Shown here: positions 15,201 through 30,200 of the stretch, piece by piece
Layout: every line of letters begins with the position of its first letter
Numbering within the stretch: the stretch's first letter is position 1
Assembly: GCF_000524195.1 (NCBI RefSeq)
Contig: NW_020170395.1
Coordinates: forward strand, 1,124,814-1,188,813
Source: Echinococcus granulosus
Taxonomy: Eukaryota > Platyhelminthes > Cestoda > Cyclophyllidea > Taeniidae
DNA: 64,000 nucleotides
Direction of reading: 5' to 3'
Notes under the pieces: generated by a model
What the model was told of the DNA's origin: nothing
The model's input: only the letters and a program-made list of their open reading frames with translations
Database searches by the model: none
Program-made: the position numbers and the translations under genes

Positions 15201-18200
15201 GGAAAGAGACCGAGCAATCCAGGTGGACCTTATTTATAACTAAACTGAGAAGTTCTTATGTGAACACTTCCTTTCTCACGGACGACAGGGCAAAGGCAAA
15301 GTGACAGCGGGATAGTGTCCTAACAGCCTCCCCTCTTGTTGTCCTGCCTTGGGCTTTTTAGTTAGAATTGTCGGAGCATTTAGTGGCTTTCATTCTGTCT
15401 TTATACCATATGCTTTTCACTAACTTTATTTTGAATTAGAGGAACAGAAATAATTTGTCAACAATAAATGGTGTGTAGGTTAAAAACTTTTTTTGGCTGG
15501 GCTCTGCATTTATGGGCTGTAAAGGTATGAGAATGCATTGGATATGCAAAATACTACAGAACTAATCACTTTAACTAATTCCATTAAACAATTTTTTGTA
15601 ACGGCGATAATTTAGTTGATCTTTCTGGAAATAAAATTTGGTATATGTCAACGAAAACAAATGTGCCTCAATTCATTTTTAACAACTTTCTGATTCTAAC
15701 ACACGACCTGAACTAATGATACTTATTTTTGTGAAAATTTTTCAATGTTTTAACAGTTGGGGAACTCAAGGAGACTTCACCACCTCACATCCACTGCCAC
15801 AAGTGAAGGTAAAACTCTACGCGGAAGCCTCTGGACTGCTCAGCTTGGAATCCGGAAAGGAACTGGGTCGAGTAAGTCTAGATCCTCCTTCCTTTCTCCT
15901 AACTACGGAAAGGATCTTGTAGACGTATGTGTTTCATATTAGTGGAATTTAAATGTCAACAACTTGTAGGAGAAGTTCATTACATGAAAATTACAGTGCT
16001 CATCAAAATAACTGCAAAGTTTCAGAAAAAAATTATTGCATACAAAGGGAACAATCATTCTGATTAATTACCAGCAGCAAAACCTAGAAATTTTAGAACC
16101 ATCATATTCTCCTCTACTAGAATTAGGCGACAGAAATGCATAGACCACCACTTTCCTTAGGGCGTTAAAGCAATGCTCATGCTTTCACTTGGAAAAGTAC
16201 TGGAAGGTGTAAAACCAATACACCTCCTCCTGTGCTTTAATGCAGTTTTAATGTATTGACTTGCTTGATCTTGCATTTCCTCTATTTTTTACTAAAAGCA
16301 GTTGAAAATAGGCCTTCCAGGGGCGCAATTTTTCCTTAGTCTCAATCGGTATGGCATAGGTATTCACAGTTGGTTCTTGGAAAGATGGAGTGAGTTAGCC
16401 ACGCGAGTTCTCGTTTTTATATTATCCCGACTATGTAGTACCTTCCATCGCAGTTTCCTTTTTATGCAACTAACACATCGAGGAAGCTATAATAAAACGC
16501 CCTTGTTATTTACTTTTGTTGTTTAGACTTAAAAATTCGTGTTTAGCGCGACAACAAAATCAAGAGCTCCGTGGGTTGCTAGTTATGACTGTCGTGACAG
16601 GTAGAATGAGATACGGACCATGCATAAGGCAAATCATGTTTCGTTGGGACAAACACAAATCCGTCCCACTGACTAATGCAGTGTTCCGCTGTTCCTGAAG
16701 AAAAAGTACGAAAAGAATCTGGATAAAATACCCGCAGCGTGAAGAACAAACTGCCTCTGCTTGAGTGTTTAGTTAGGTTAGACGTCGAAGAGAACCTTGT
16801 GTATCGAAAAAAACATAAGAGTTGATTGAATAATATTGGTAATTTAAAGAGGAGATGCTATCCAAAATGCGCTTGAGTTTACTGTGAGTACCAACCTTTT
16901 GTAAAGGAAGTACCGAAATGTATATTCATACAAACATTCGGGAGGTAGTAGCACAGGTTTATTCCAGTCATTTAATATTTAATTCTTCAGTCTTTGAAAT
17001 GTCTTACTTTTTCAGTTGTTTTATTTATAGTACGTTCATTTGGTTCAGTTAAGACATGAAATTCTCGATAACGGTCTATAAATATTAAAGCAGTAATGCT
17101 TGACAGGAGCTTCGACAATTTGAAACCGATTAGTTGCTTTAAACAATCTGAAAAAAAAACAGGTTGTAAAGGAATGCTGAAAATTTTGAATACGAAGATT
17201 CTACTTTGAGCCATATAATAGATTGTGCTTTACTTAGCCTTATCGGAGTCTTTGTAAGATACTAACTTGAAATGGCATTCTTGTGCCTAGAACTAGCCCG
17301 CCTTGTCATTACCATGTTTGCATACAACCTCGTAGTTGATAGGTCTAATGAAAGAAGTAATTGGGTGTGATTTTGCAAAACTTTTAAGTGTTTTTTTTGT
17401 AAGTGAGGGAGGGTCAATATTTGGGATATGTTCGTTTGGCCTAATAAAAAAGATCGTCTAACTTTGTGACCGGATAAATTGACCTTACGGGTACGTTTGC
17501 CTTTTGTGGCAAAGCACTTATGCATCAATCTTATGCAAGTCAAAAGTACTATTACGACACTGATCTCACTTCACTGGTTTATAAAGCAAATTCTTCCACA
17601 CACTTTGCACTTGTCATTTTAAAGCGATGGATCAAGCAGGTTGTTGCGAACTGCACCTCCCGAAATTGAAGAATTTCGCCTTCACTTGCCCTAAACAGCA
17701 TCCTGACTTTAGGCAAACAATTAAAAATTTATTCATAAATGGAAGGCTTTAATTTCTTTTTTCGACAGTCATTTTAAGGACAAATTTACCCCAAGTAGAT
17801 TATAAAAACGTATGGTGTAATTTACCAAGTACTCACAACTGTTAGCCTTTGAATTTACGCGCAAAGTGGCATGCCTTTTGTGGTGCGAAATAAAACTGCC
17901 ACCAGTGGCATTACCAAGCGCATTTTAAATTATTAAATGAACCTTTTCTGTGGTCCTGAGTTTGCCGCACCTTGAGTCTATTCTAGATCACCAAAGTAAC
18001 CCCGCCTAATGACAGCAACAGCAACCTGGTCGAGCTGTCAAAACGACGTTTTCTGGTAGAGCAATTAAGCATGCATTACTAAAGGTGGAAGGCAAGAATG
18101 CCTTAAAATAAACAAACCTAAAACTCTAATGAAGCAGAACGAAGCAATATTGAATTGTTTTCTCTTACTTATTTTCGTGATATCTTTTAAGTCTTGATAA

Positions 18201-21200
18201 TGCCAGCAGCCTATACAATGTGAACAAAAACTTTCATTTACGATGTGGTAATTTGTGAATCACACCCGGTATACTATCGTTCATTCATCGGTCTCTGTTT
18301 TTCATCTATTCTTTACTATTACTTTAAAATGACAAGAATACAAAAATGAACAAATTTGTAGTGATTAATCTAGGAGAAGTGTGGGTTTCGTGGAATAACA
18401 ACAAGTAGTTCTCCAGCAAACGCCTAATTTTTTCCTCTCGATACTCGTTGGGCACAGAATTTGGGTGCACCTGTCACCTCTTTTTTTACGCAAGGTTGTT
18501 CTCAATCCCACATGCAAGGGGAGTCGAGCCCCAGAATGGTATAAAATGCAAACATCTCGAAACTGCTCGGATGATCTGCGAATCCAACTCACCATTCGGA
18601 TGGATAAGCCCAACAACCTCAAGTACTGCGGCTACTGCTACGCAATTGGACGCAACGCTTTCAAGAAGTGGCGGAAGCGCTACATATGTCTCATTCAGGT
18701 AAGTACTTTTCGCTGCATTCTGAACACTTTTCTAATCCCTAGAAAAAAATTTCTTTCTAATTAGACCAATCTCTTTCGCAGGAAAAAAAGCATTATTTAT
18801 TCATGTAAAACCCAGAAAATAAACGCGACAATGTTGTAAGAATCGGGAGATAAGCTTAAGATTGCCATTAGCTTGTCAAAAGAGCTTGAATATCCCTTAT
18901 CTACTTACGCATTTTCCATTCTGAAAAGGTAAATCCCATTGAAAGAGGTGTATTTTTAAAACTCTATTGTTATTTTCATAAATGTTAAATTTAATGTTGC
19001 CGCATTAAGTGATGTGTTATTCATGGACTTTATGACGTCTTAGAAATTTAGCTAGTTGTTCGGTGAACGAGAATAGTGTGAAACTGGACTTAAATCACCT
19101 AAAAAACCTTGGTGAGGCGCTAAATCAAAATTGACTTGTCCCTTCAATGGGAATGCCATAAGCGCGTGCATAAGTGACGACCTTTTGTTGAGTTTTCGCT
19201 TCTTATTTTTGCAAGCACTTTCCCTTTCGTTCTCACTTGATCCTTTTGTAGTAGCGGTAGCAATCAAACAACAACGCGCAAGATTTCGGTCGTATTTTGG
19301 CAGAAATTAATATAGATGTTTATAAGTTAATTGCTTACAAATGCTTACGTGCTGTAAAACAATGCCATTTTTAAACAGCTTTGTTTTTTTCCATGCTAAA
19401 AATTGTGCTCATCTTAGCTCTAAAAGCAGTAATGCCGAGAGGGCTGGATCGAGAAGCAGGAAATAAACAGTATCAGGCCCAAGTTAATATGCTGCAAGTA
19501 CTGAATAGAGCGGAACCGCTGAATATTAAAGTTAATTTATGTTAAGTGTGGCAACAATATTCCATTCCATTTGTATTGTTTTTGTATTGCTGAGGTTGTT
19601 TCTTGGTCCATTCTAAGTATGAAGACCCCATAATGAGTCACCTAAAAAAAATTTCTCTTTATTTATGTGGAGCTGTCATCATTTACTGAATCGGTACAAA
19701 TGAGTTGGTAACAAACAATCCAAATGTCTCCCACAAGTTGTCGAATGTTTGTATTAGGTTTAATTTAGTGGTCGTTTAAAAGACAGATAGCTCCATACGA
19801 AAAGAGTCACTTACATTACACCTTTACGCCACCCATTACTTCCAAGCCATATTACTTACATTTTTATAGGTCTCGCAGTACACGTTCATCATGGCCTCTT
19901 ATAAAGAACGCAAGTCCGAACCACTGGAAATCATGCCGCTTGATGGATATACCGTGGATTACTGTGAGCCCCAAGCAGGTAAATTCTTATCATTCGATGG
20001 AAATATTTTTGTTTTATTAAGTAGCTAGTCTTTTAGATATTTTCTTTATCACGCGTGCCCCCTTGAATTGTTAACATGGGGCCAAATATTTTAATGAGAG
20101 CTATTTACCACACCTTGGCAGATGTGATGCCCGTTTTGGGAGCATTTGACGAAAAACAAACTTTACATCATACCTCTTTATGGTATGGACGTGAGATAAC
20201 TATGCCTGTGAATGAGGAGCAAAGGCAAATCCTTTTTACTCACTCAAACTACATCAAGATTTGAGGAAGGCTTCTTGAAATCACTTTAGTTTTTCAGATA
20301 GCTCCCGCAAAATACAAAGTTAGGATGCTGACAGTGTGTCTCAAGACGCTTTTGGGTGGCTGTTGCTAAAGTCATGAACACTATTAGTTTTCGGTGTCTT
20401 CTCTAGCTGCGAGAATCCATCTTGCATGAAATTGGTCCAACTAAGGAAATTAATATCATATCATGTTCGAGGCTGCTACTTATTATTAACCAGTGACGTA
20501 AAGGACGACCTTACTACCAGTCCTTGTGTCAACCTACGTAGATCCACATGAAAATGAAGCAAAAGAAGTACACTTTTTCAATATTTTCCACGGCAAGCGA
20601 GTTTTATTTGCTTAGGAGAAGGCGTGTATCACCAAGGCGCCAACTAATAAATCCTAATTAAAATTAGTTAACCGACTAATGCTGCAACCGCAATCTTCTT
20701 CAGCTGGATTAAGAGAAGCGATGACATAAAAACGGCGCAAAAAATGCTTGGAAATGCAAAATTGCAAAAAAATTTTAAATAAAGTCTTACGGTTCTTCTG
20801 TTTATCGGCATTCAGACTTGGTGCAGTTGGGCGGAGGGGCGTACTTCTTCAATCTGGTGAAGGAGGGCGACAGCATGTACTTCACGACGGAGGATGAGAA
20901 CGAGCGGCAGCTATGGGTGCAGGCCATTTACCGGGCCACCGGGCAAACGCACAAACCTATCCCACCACCCACGCACTCTGCCGCTCCTTCAGCGGACACC
21001 GCTGCCTCCTCCACTACTACCACTGCCGCTGCAGTCTCTACCAAGGGTGCCAAGGGTGGTGCGTGCCTTTATTCGCACAGTTTGCCCCTTTCCACTCATG
21101 GCAGCCGATCACGTCTTGGGGCTTTAAATGACTCCACTTTTGTATTGATTCGTATTCTTTATGGTCGTAAGGACTACTTATAAATAAATCCTCTTGAAAC

Positions 21201-24200
21201 GTGGTGCAATTACAAGTAACATATTAGAGCTAACCTACCCACAAATCTACGATTCACTGTCTACTTGCATGTTCTTTTTCAATAGTAATTAAAATTCCTT
21301 TAGGGAGAAGCTGGCCTAGACTAATGCTTTGGACGTCAGGTATCAATGTAATTTTCTTCATTTACAGATCAATCATTTCTTGGTTAATCAACTGAATCTA
21401 AAGTATACTTTAAAGTCTGTTATCATAGTGATTTCGCCTTGAATGTAGAGGTCGAGAATAGTGAGAGACAGCTGGCAAGGTAACGCCGATGGCTTTCCCA
21501 ATTCTGATGGGTAAGAAGGACGTCAATGGATTTCAGTGGGCTGCCATTTTCATTGGCCCAAATTCACTAGATTCGTGTTACTTTCAAGAGGCTCCGACGG
21601 TTATGTTCATCGAAGAAGGTTCTTTAAAATATGCACCCTTGATTGACTCCTTATTAAGCAGATTTCATTTAGTTTAATGCTTCCTTTGCGTATTAGCACC
21701 AACGGACGTTGATAAGTGTTTTCGTTTTCATGGAAATCATGCTCCTCTGATTTGGCGGTTGTAAGTATCCCAGACTCACTTCTGCCATCAACATCTCATG
21801 AATGAGTGTATTTGGCTTAAAGTGATTGCGCTATATAGGGCGTGTGGGTTTTGATTTTCTACAGTACATTTTTCAAATCTAAATTCTTAGGAATTTCACA
21901 TTTTTCCTACTTTGCTGTGTCTGTATGATTGAAGACGATTTAATGCGGGGAATAATCTGCGTAAGGAGTTCCTGTCGATTTAAATGAACGCAGCCTTAAA
22001 TCTTAGAAAACTTTCAAAAAGCTCGACTTCCTTCTAACATTCATGCAATTTTTTAGAAATATAGAGTTTACTGGTTCAAGGAGTTTGGTTTACACACATA
22101 GCGGACTCCTAGAAGCCTACAGAGGATCGCACCAGCCAAAGTGAATCCAACTTTTATGTTCCCTGCACAAATCCTAATTATTAATTCAGTCAATCACTTC
22201 AGGTCGCTTCTACTTTGAGTCCTGTGATAGTGTAAATTATTTATTTTCCACTACCCTACCCCCCAGGAAGGTACTAGAGGTTGAGCAACAATTTTCGGTA
22301 GTTTTGACTTAATTGCCTGCCTTTCGGTAGGTTCCGCTTCCCACCACTCTGTTTAATTAATCCGGTGGTTGAAATATTTTGAAAAATTTGTATTTTACTT
22401 TTTTCGTTTCTGGAAAGTGGCCTAATTAGCATCTTTCACCGGTTTTAGTCTTTTGCCTTGCTAATCGTCTCCTCTTTTGTCACTTGGGTTTGACGCTTGG
22501 TGGAGTCAAATGGGGTCAGGAAAGGCGATTTTATGCGTCGCTGAATTGGAATTTCAAAGACTGCTGACGTCTGCATTAAACCAGTCCCTCTAAATGTATT
22601 TTTCGGCGATGCGGTTAACTCCATTTAATTGCTTTGCATACGAATAATTGTTTGCCCTTCTCTTATCCATAATTTGTGACACACCATTATGGATGCTGCT
22701 CCTCTCTTACATTACAACTTTTCCAGGACGCTAAACTAATGAGATATTAATTTTACGCCGAAGAAAAGGTGGTCAAAGCATTATTTAATTGTGCCGTGTT
22801 TACCGACCATAAAAAGTGCTTCCTCAGTTGGCGTTTTAATTTTTTTTGCCCCAAAGGAATAACAGAAACACCTAGATTTATGTGAGGTTAGAATGTGACA
22901 GCAAACCCACTGAATGGATTTGCTGGCCTAATGAATCCCTATTTTTTTAGCTATAGTAACCCCGATTCTTTCTGTGTTAAAAGCTGTTTTAATGATATAT
23001 CGAGCTCTTAATTTAAGTAGCATTGGAAAGCCAGCACCACAACCCCACATAGACAGTTTAAAGATATTTGAACCTCATTTTCTAAATTTTGCAGCATTAT
23101 TTTTTAATTTAAGCCGAAAACTAGACATATTTAGCCCAAAGTTTAATGTATGGCGTGTTTTTAAGTGTTTTGAAGTAGTGTTTTGCATGGTCGAAACTGC
23201 TTACGAAATAAGAAATCGTATCTTCAAATGAAACGCCTAAAGCTAGTTCGATGTTTTAACATGCTACTTATACGAATCATAATATGAAGAAGTAAGATTA
23301 TTATAAACTCATCAGATTCGTGTGGATCTCTAAAACCTCCGAATAACGTTTGAAATTTTTAAAGAGCGCTATACTGCATTTTGGCAGACTAAATTCGGGT
23401 AGGTTTAATTTACATGTAGCTGATATTATCATATTGCAGTTCCTTAATGTGACCGCATTACGTTCGCAAGTGTTCTTCAACTGCACGCCCGTTCACGAAA
23501 TTGGTTGTATTGGAAGCGCTTGAGACTAGTCGGAATTTGGGATATTGCTGTGGCGGTAATGTTTGCAAGTGTCAAGCTTGTTCCATTGCTCTTTGCCCAC
23601 GCATTTGTCGTGGGGCCGTCTACATGCAGATAATCGAAAAGGCAGACAACAAAGCGCAGCTTCCTGTCAAAGGGGAGGGGGTATTTAAACACGCGGTTAA
23701 TCACTAATTCGGACAACTTCAAGCACAATACAAATTAGTGGCGGGATGTTTAGCCACCTCGCGGAATAGCACTTTCCATAGGTGGCTGACTACGCTCCGG
23801 TCACTGATAATTCCGTCCACAGTAGTTCGTTTACAGGCATTTTGAAAAATTGCTGACGTTTTTTGACCAATTCAGAGGGGTTGTATAATGCAGCAATTTT
23901 GAAGGAACACTAAATTTTTTGGTATATTTTTTAGTGGTAACCTGGATGCATTCTATCATGGTGACTATCAAAGGAGTGGAGGTCTGTTAATTCACTACCA
24001 ACGATAATCAAGTGTATCAAGCTGTCCCAAAGTGCACCAGCAGCAATGATAAGCCTTTCGATACTTGAGATCTCCAAGTGCCAGTTAAGGCCTTAAATAA
24101 TGGCATAAAGGCAGCGGAGGTCAAAAAGTGCAAAAAAAAACAGCTGAAATCCCTTAGTATTTGTTCTTTTCTTTCATAAAGTCAAATTTTTCGGTTAAAC

Positions 24201-27200
24201 ACGAATTCTCTTTAGAAGATGCCTAAATATCCTGATATAAATAGTGCCATTTGACTTGAAAATAAGGTTTATTTGCCTCACTAGTGGTGGACCGAGCACG
24301 AAAACACGGGATGGAGAAGTTTGTGAGCATGGAGCCGTGGCGCAGGTCGCACGCGGAGCTCTTCCCCCTGCTGCAGTCTAGATGTCTGGAGTTCCGTATG
24401 CAGGATCAATTCGTTTCCCTTGGATGGTTCTCGCCCTCGCAGATGTTCGTACTTGACGAGTACTGCGCCCGCTACGGGGTGCGTGGGTGTCACCGACACC
24501 TCTGTTACCTGGCGGACCTCCTTGATCGAGCCGAGCACGGCGTCATGATTGATCCCGCGTTGGTTTACTACTCCTACGCTTTCTGCTCTAGACACATCCT
24601 CGGCAATACGTACGTCGATTCCCTTCCCTACTACTCTTCATGTTTGAAAGCATTAACGTTTTAGCGTAAAAAACTAGCGAAGCAATCCTTGGCCAAGTGT
24701 CAGCAATTTAAAGCCGGACCTACATTTGCTCGTCGGAACTCATTTCGTTGTCTTAAATTCAGCATGTTTTCCCCTTGGTTGTCTTACTGCTTTAAGCTAC
24801 GAACTATGAAATCAACTTGACAGAAGTCAGTATGTGCATTTAATTCAACATATGCGGTTCTTTTTTACTCGTCTCTACCTGCGATAACGCCTGTCCATAA
24901 ACTCCACAGCACTGGTTTTAGAAATAATTAGTCAAAAACCCAAACTCTCAAAAATATGGTATAAAGACGTAGAAAATCTTCTTTTTTTCAAACATGGAAC
25001 CCCTTTTGTTTTGGAGATTTTATTGTGTTGCTCATAATGCGACCCCGTCTTTCTTTGGAGTACGCTTCTTCTAGTTTGATAAAGCGATTCTCACTTTGTT
25101 AATTTATTTAAAACTGGACTTAAGACTAAGAACAGTTTTTCCTCAGGTCGTACAATTAGTTTCGCCTTGTTTGAATAAGAGATTTAAATTAATCTTAAGC
25201 TTTGTGTTTGTCTAACTCTAGACCTAAACAGGTTTAAATTCTCTTATAAGAATCTATTTCGGGGACTCATAGCCGAAGCACGCTTTGGCTACCGTCCATT
25301 CACATGATCTTTCATCAATCTGATCAGTAGAATTTGCAAATAGTGCGCCACTTCCACTGTTTTCAGCATCAAATTTACAGCATCTATGTGGATAAAAATT
25401 GTTGCAAATATAGTACTGCTGAACTTCGAATACAACTTACACGAGCACAATTTTTTAATTAGCTTGGGAAAAATCTCATTTTGTCTCCTTGAAAATTATT
25501 CTTTGTCATCCGCTACTACCCACTTCCACTATTTCAATTCCGTCATCTTTTATTACAGCACTTTAATGAAGATCAAATTCCTTTTACCACTGTGGCAGTA
25601 TAACGCCAGAACTAGTTGTCACTTCAGCTTGCCTCACTATCTCATGCTACATGGAAAATTTCTCGGAGTGTACCCATTTCCTAAAACATGATTAAGGGCG
25701 CCTTAGACGAATACCTTCTTCTTCTGTCCTGGCCAAAATCCCCCTACCTCAGGTTCTTTTGAAGTCCATGGAAGTATGAAAACATTACTATTTGCTGCTG
25801 CTCACTTCTCAAGGGACTCCAAATCTAACCAAATTATACTGTCCGGTCCCTACCTATTTCTTTTTTCGCTTATTATGTTTGATCTTTTCTAGAGTAATGT
25901 AACCAGTCTCTATTTAACAAGGTATCATCCAATGTGTGTTTGCACCCAGGTTGATGCTAATGTAAACCTTTTATCTTCTTGGGTCGCTCAAATGCATGGG
26001 CCCAGTACAATTCGTAATTATCTCTTTGTGGGTTTTATCACAACGATCTGAGATTTTTATCAAAGATAAATGGGTGAACTTTGGCAGAAGTGCATTGGAG
26101 CAGATTTATGGAGAATATTTTAGGAGTGCATGAAGTATACTTTACTAAGTGTGTTCAAATTCAAACCTTCGACGGCAGAGGCTTAATGAGTGGATGTAGG
26201 GAGAAAAGCAGATAAAATAGGCTATTCACCCCTTTTTTCTTCCTGACAGACAAGACAGCGCAGTGAGGACAGTGCTTGTTGAGGAACGGGAGATGTTCTT
26301 CGACATCCGCGCACGTCTCTCCGCCCTGTTAGAGAAGCAAATCACCGAATTCCGCTACTACTTTCCCTTCGGACGTCCGGAAGGTGCACTTAAACAGACC
26401 CTAGGTCTTCTTGAGAGAGTAAGAGTAAATTGAAACTGACTTTTTTATAGTTGCACATTATTTGGAGTTTTTTTCTGCAGCCACCCACTAGTTAAACTAA
26501 AGCAGGGCAATCAGTTAAAACTATTAAAGCAACTCCATGGATTTTCCCTAGTTTGTGCATATTTATTTAATGAATGGATAAATGGATACTTTATTTCATA
26601 GTTCATATACCGGCCTACAATTATATACAGACTTAAGACCTGGGAAAGGCGAGTCTTGCCATTTTATGCTCCCCCTCTCTGATACGCCTTTTCTGACCGG
26701 AAATAAACGGGTACTGAGTGTTCATCGGCACACCAAGCAACCACTTCTTTGAGGTGATCAACCGTTTTCCTTAAGTTAAAATCCACTTATTTTAAGCAAC
26801 TAATGTATGATTGCACAAGTGTCGCCTTTTGGACCACTCCTTTTCGCTCTTCATGCAAAAGGGCTATTAGAAGTCAAATGTTAACATCCCTGCATCTTCT
26901 CTCCCTTTTAAGCCTCTTTCCTTAACTTTTGAAGTGGAAAAATAATTCCACCCATTCTTCAAAACCTAGAAATCAAAGAATATTTGCAATTTTCGGGCAG
27001 TGTCATTCAACGGGAAACTTGCACTATCACCTTTGTTGAAAAGGTCGTATTACAGGTAGTACAATTACATGGTCTTTCATGCTAAAGGCTAATGAAAATA
27101 CACAAGGATATAATCCGACTATCAGATCTTACATTTGTGAATCGGAGTTAATTTTGGAGCTATTTAAATTATTTACCAATAATACCATTTATTTTGCTTT

Positions 27201-30200
27201 AATTCACCGTCTTAACAATTCGCGGCAGTCTGAATGTCGAGGGTTGGGCAGTAAAGAGGCTGAATCATCGACTAAGAACGGAGTGACAGGTAGCTAATTG
27301 CAATGGACAGTTGGACAAAGCGATGCAGCATTTTGAGTGCTTATCTGACTGCCCCATTGGGTAGATCTGAGACCTCAGTTCAAGAAACTGTCATCTCTTA
27401 AGTGCTGCAAATATTAGCCTTCTAGAATTCAAAAATTCGAATTTTCGTGGAAAATATGGCAAGTCATGGTTATTTGTTTTGAGATGAGACTAATGTGGTT
27501 AAAAAGTGGTAGACTTTTTAAAATTATCTTGTTTTAGCCTATTAAATATTCGAAGAACTGGGGAGAATTTCATCAGCGCCTTTTTGGTGCATATTTTAAG
27601 CGGGATAGTGAGGCGGGATTAACTAAATGGGGAGATTAGTTAAGCTCAATGTGGATTATGTGCGACTCGAGCCTGTCTCTTTTACAGGTACCCATTTCAG
27701 TAAGCTCTCGGTCATTTAGGGCTAATAGCAGGATCAAAAGTGCTCCTTTGTAATTAAGCAAGACTGTTGTGATCTACAAATTTAGCCAAGTAATTTACAT
27801 CAGAAACTGCTCACGAGTGCGCTTTAAATCTGAAGTTTGGCCAATCTTATAGTAATACCACTTTCCATTTTTGCTGCTAATACTCACTACCATTTTGGTA
27901 TTTTTTGAAAGCTTTGGTAGGCATTTATTGAGAGTGTTTAGGCAGGCGGTAATTGCGGGCCTCATATGGCAAAGGAAATTGTTTTCCAACATGCATGATG
28001 GGCCAGTGTAAGATTTTACGGTAGAATAACTTTCGCCCCATGCACACTTGCAATTTCTACTTTTCAACAATAGACTTTCCTTTTTTAATTAGCCACCCTT
28101 TTTTCAAACATTCTCCTACTTGAAAAATATGCCGAAAATTTTTTTTGAGCTATAGCTGATTCCCATTTCCATAAATTTAATTTACACCTCCAACGTATAC
28201 TCTCTGCCTGGTATTACAATAATATCCAGTATTCCTTTCCTGGGCTGAAAGATGTGATGGAAGTATTCCCTCATTCAAAATATCAATTCCTACGCATTTC
28301 CACTTCTTCTTCTCATTGTTATGTTAATTTTTTTACTAGTTGAGGTAATTCGTACACAAACGTTGTTGATACTTTATCTCGGAGACAAGTTTTACCTTTA
28401 TTGTTATTCTGAATTTGTTCTCATATTTGAGCAGAATTTTTGAAATTAAAACTGTGCACAGGTTGGCGTGACACTATTCCATTGTAAGAAGCAACAAATG
28501 AAAAATCAAAACATTATCATGACGTGCAATGATTTTTCGTAATAGCTTTAGGGCCACTTTTACTTCGTAGTTAATTTTATGAGCTACTTTTGCCTTAAAA
28601 ATAGGTCCTCATGAAGGATAACGGTGCTCCTGCATCAGTTGAAGAAGTCAGAGGCGTTATTCGAAATTGTCTTCAACAGGCCGCTCTCGTAAACTACTCG
28701 CGGGTGTCCGAATATGCATCCATTGAAAGTGAGCTCCCGATCATCTCTGTACCAGTTGCAGGTTGAGAGTTAAAGGGAACACTTTCCTCGCATGCAGGAT
28801 TCAACTTTTGTATTGAATAAACTTCGCTTTAGATTTGAGAGTCACAATGCTCATCCATAAAAGGCAAATTTATTTTAAGTAATCGTACTAGTATAAATAA
28901 ATTAATGGTTCCAAAAAATGGTCTCTTCACTTTTTAGGCGGTCAAGATACTGCAGGAGATCCACCCAGTAAGTTTCCATACTCCTGTATCACGTCTAGTT
29001 ATGCCTTGAAAATGATCCCAAGACACTGCATATAAAATTTTTGTGCTGTTGTATCAAACCGTCAGGACTTTTTCTGCGATGGATTTAAGCTTACAATGAG
29101 CATATGAAATTAATCTGATCAACGTAGGTCCCGTCGTTGTAAACACTGGCATCTGGCTTAAATGTACTGAAATCTCCTATTTTACGCATTTGTTAATTCA
29201 AAGAGTTGGGTTGGCATTTGAATTCTTATAATTGCTAAGATTTGTTTCCAGCTTGTCTTATTCGTTGTAAATTGTCTTGTTGACATGACATTTTACTGCC
29301 TTGATGACTTGCTTGATGAATGATTTAGATTCAGCAAAATCAATCTCTGACCTCATCCACCTCGCTGAACTGTGCATTGAAGTTTTACGACAAAATGAGG
29401 AACATCATGCCGAGGTTTGTTTTTTCATCTAATTTCATACTATTTACCCTCTGTTTGGCGGTATTATCAATTGATTATATCGACAAAGTTAGGTTGCAAT
29501 TGTAGAATAACAAAAATCCCTTTCTAGTATTTTTTTAAAAAATGTGATTATGAATATTGAAAGTGTTACCTTTTAGCTTCATTTTCCAATTAAATTAGAG
29601 TAATGGAATTGATGGGGGTTTTAATCACGGATAAGGCTATGAAAAGATATAAGCGCACATTTTCCGGTGAAAGATAATCTACTTTCGTATGTTTTATCTG
29701 AATGCATAGGTTTTACCCTTACTAGTACAATATTACTGATATGACCTCAAAGAATTGAAAGTTGAGACATCAGGAGAGTAAAGATTCAAATTTATATATG
29801 AAGGATTGATTTGAAAACTGCCTGAAATATTGACCGGTTGCTAGGATAGCAAGCTGTATAGGCAAATCCTGCAAAGCGCAGACTAGTCAAGCTGCTTTCA
29901 TACATCCACTGGATGGTCTGAAAGCCTCACATATTTAAGTAGCATTGATTAAATGTTGTGCACGCTGGTACTTTTTACTCCGATGGACATCTCTATTAAT
30001 TTCCCGGATCCTTCAGTCCTTCGCCTGGTTCAGCGATCTACTCACAGAGCACGCTGAGCTTTTCTGGTCTCTCTTTGCTGCCGACATGGTGATCGTGATG
30101 GAGAAAATTCCACCTGATTGTTGGGACGCCTTTCCTCTCTTCCAAGTGCTCAATGACTACCTCATAACAGAAGGTGGGATCTCTCTTCTATTTTAAGTTT

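Noticed and set aside
24281..24595. 104-codon minus-strand ORF
   Set aside because: It is the shadow of the highly conserved CADPS exon 11 on the plus strand.
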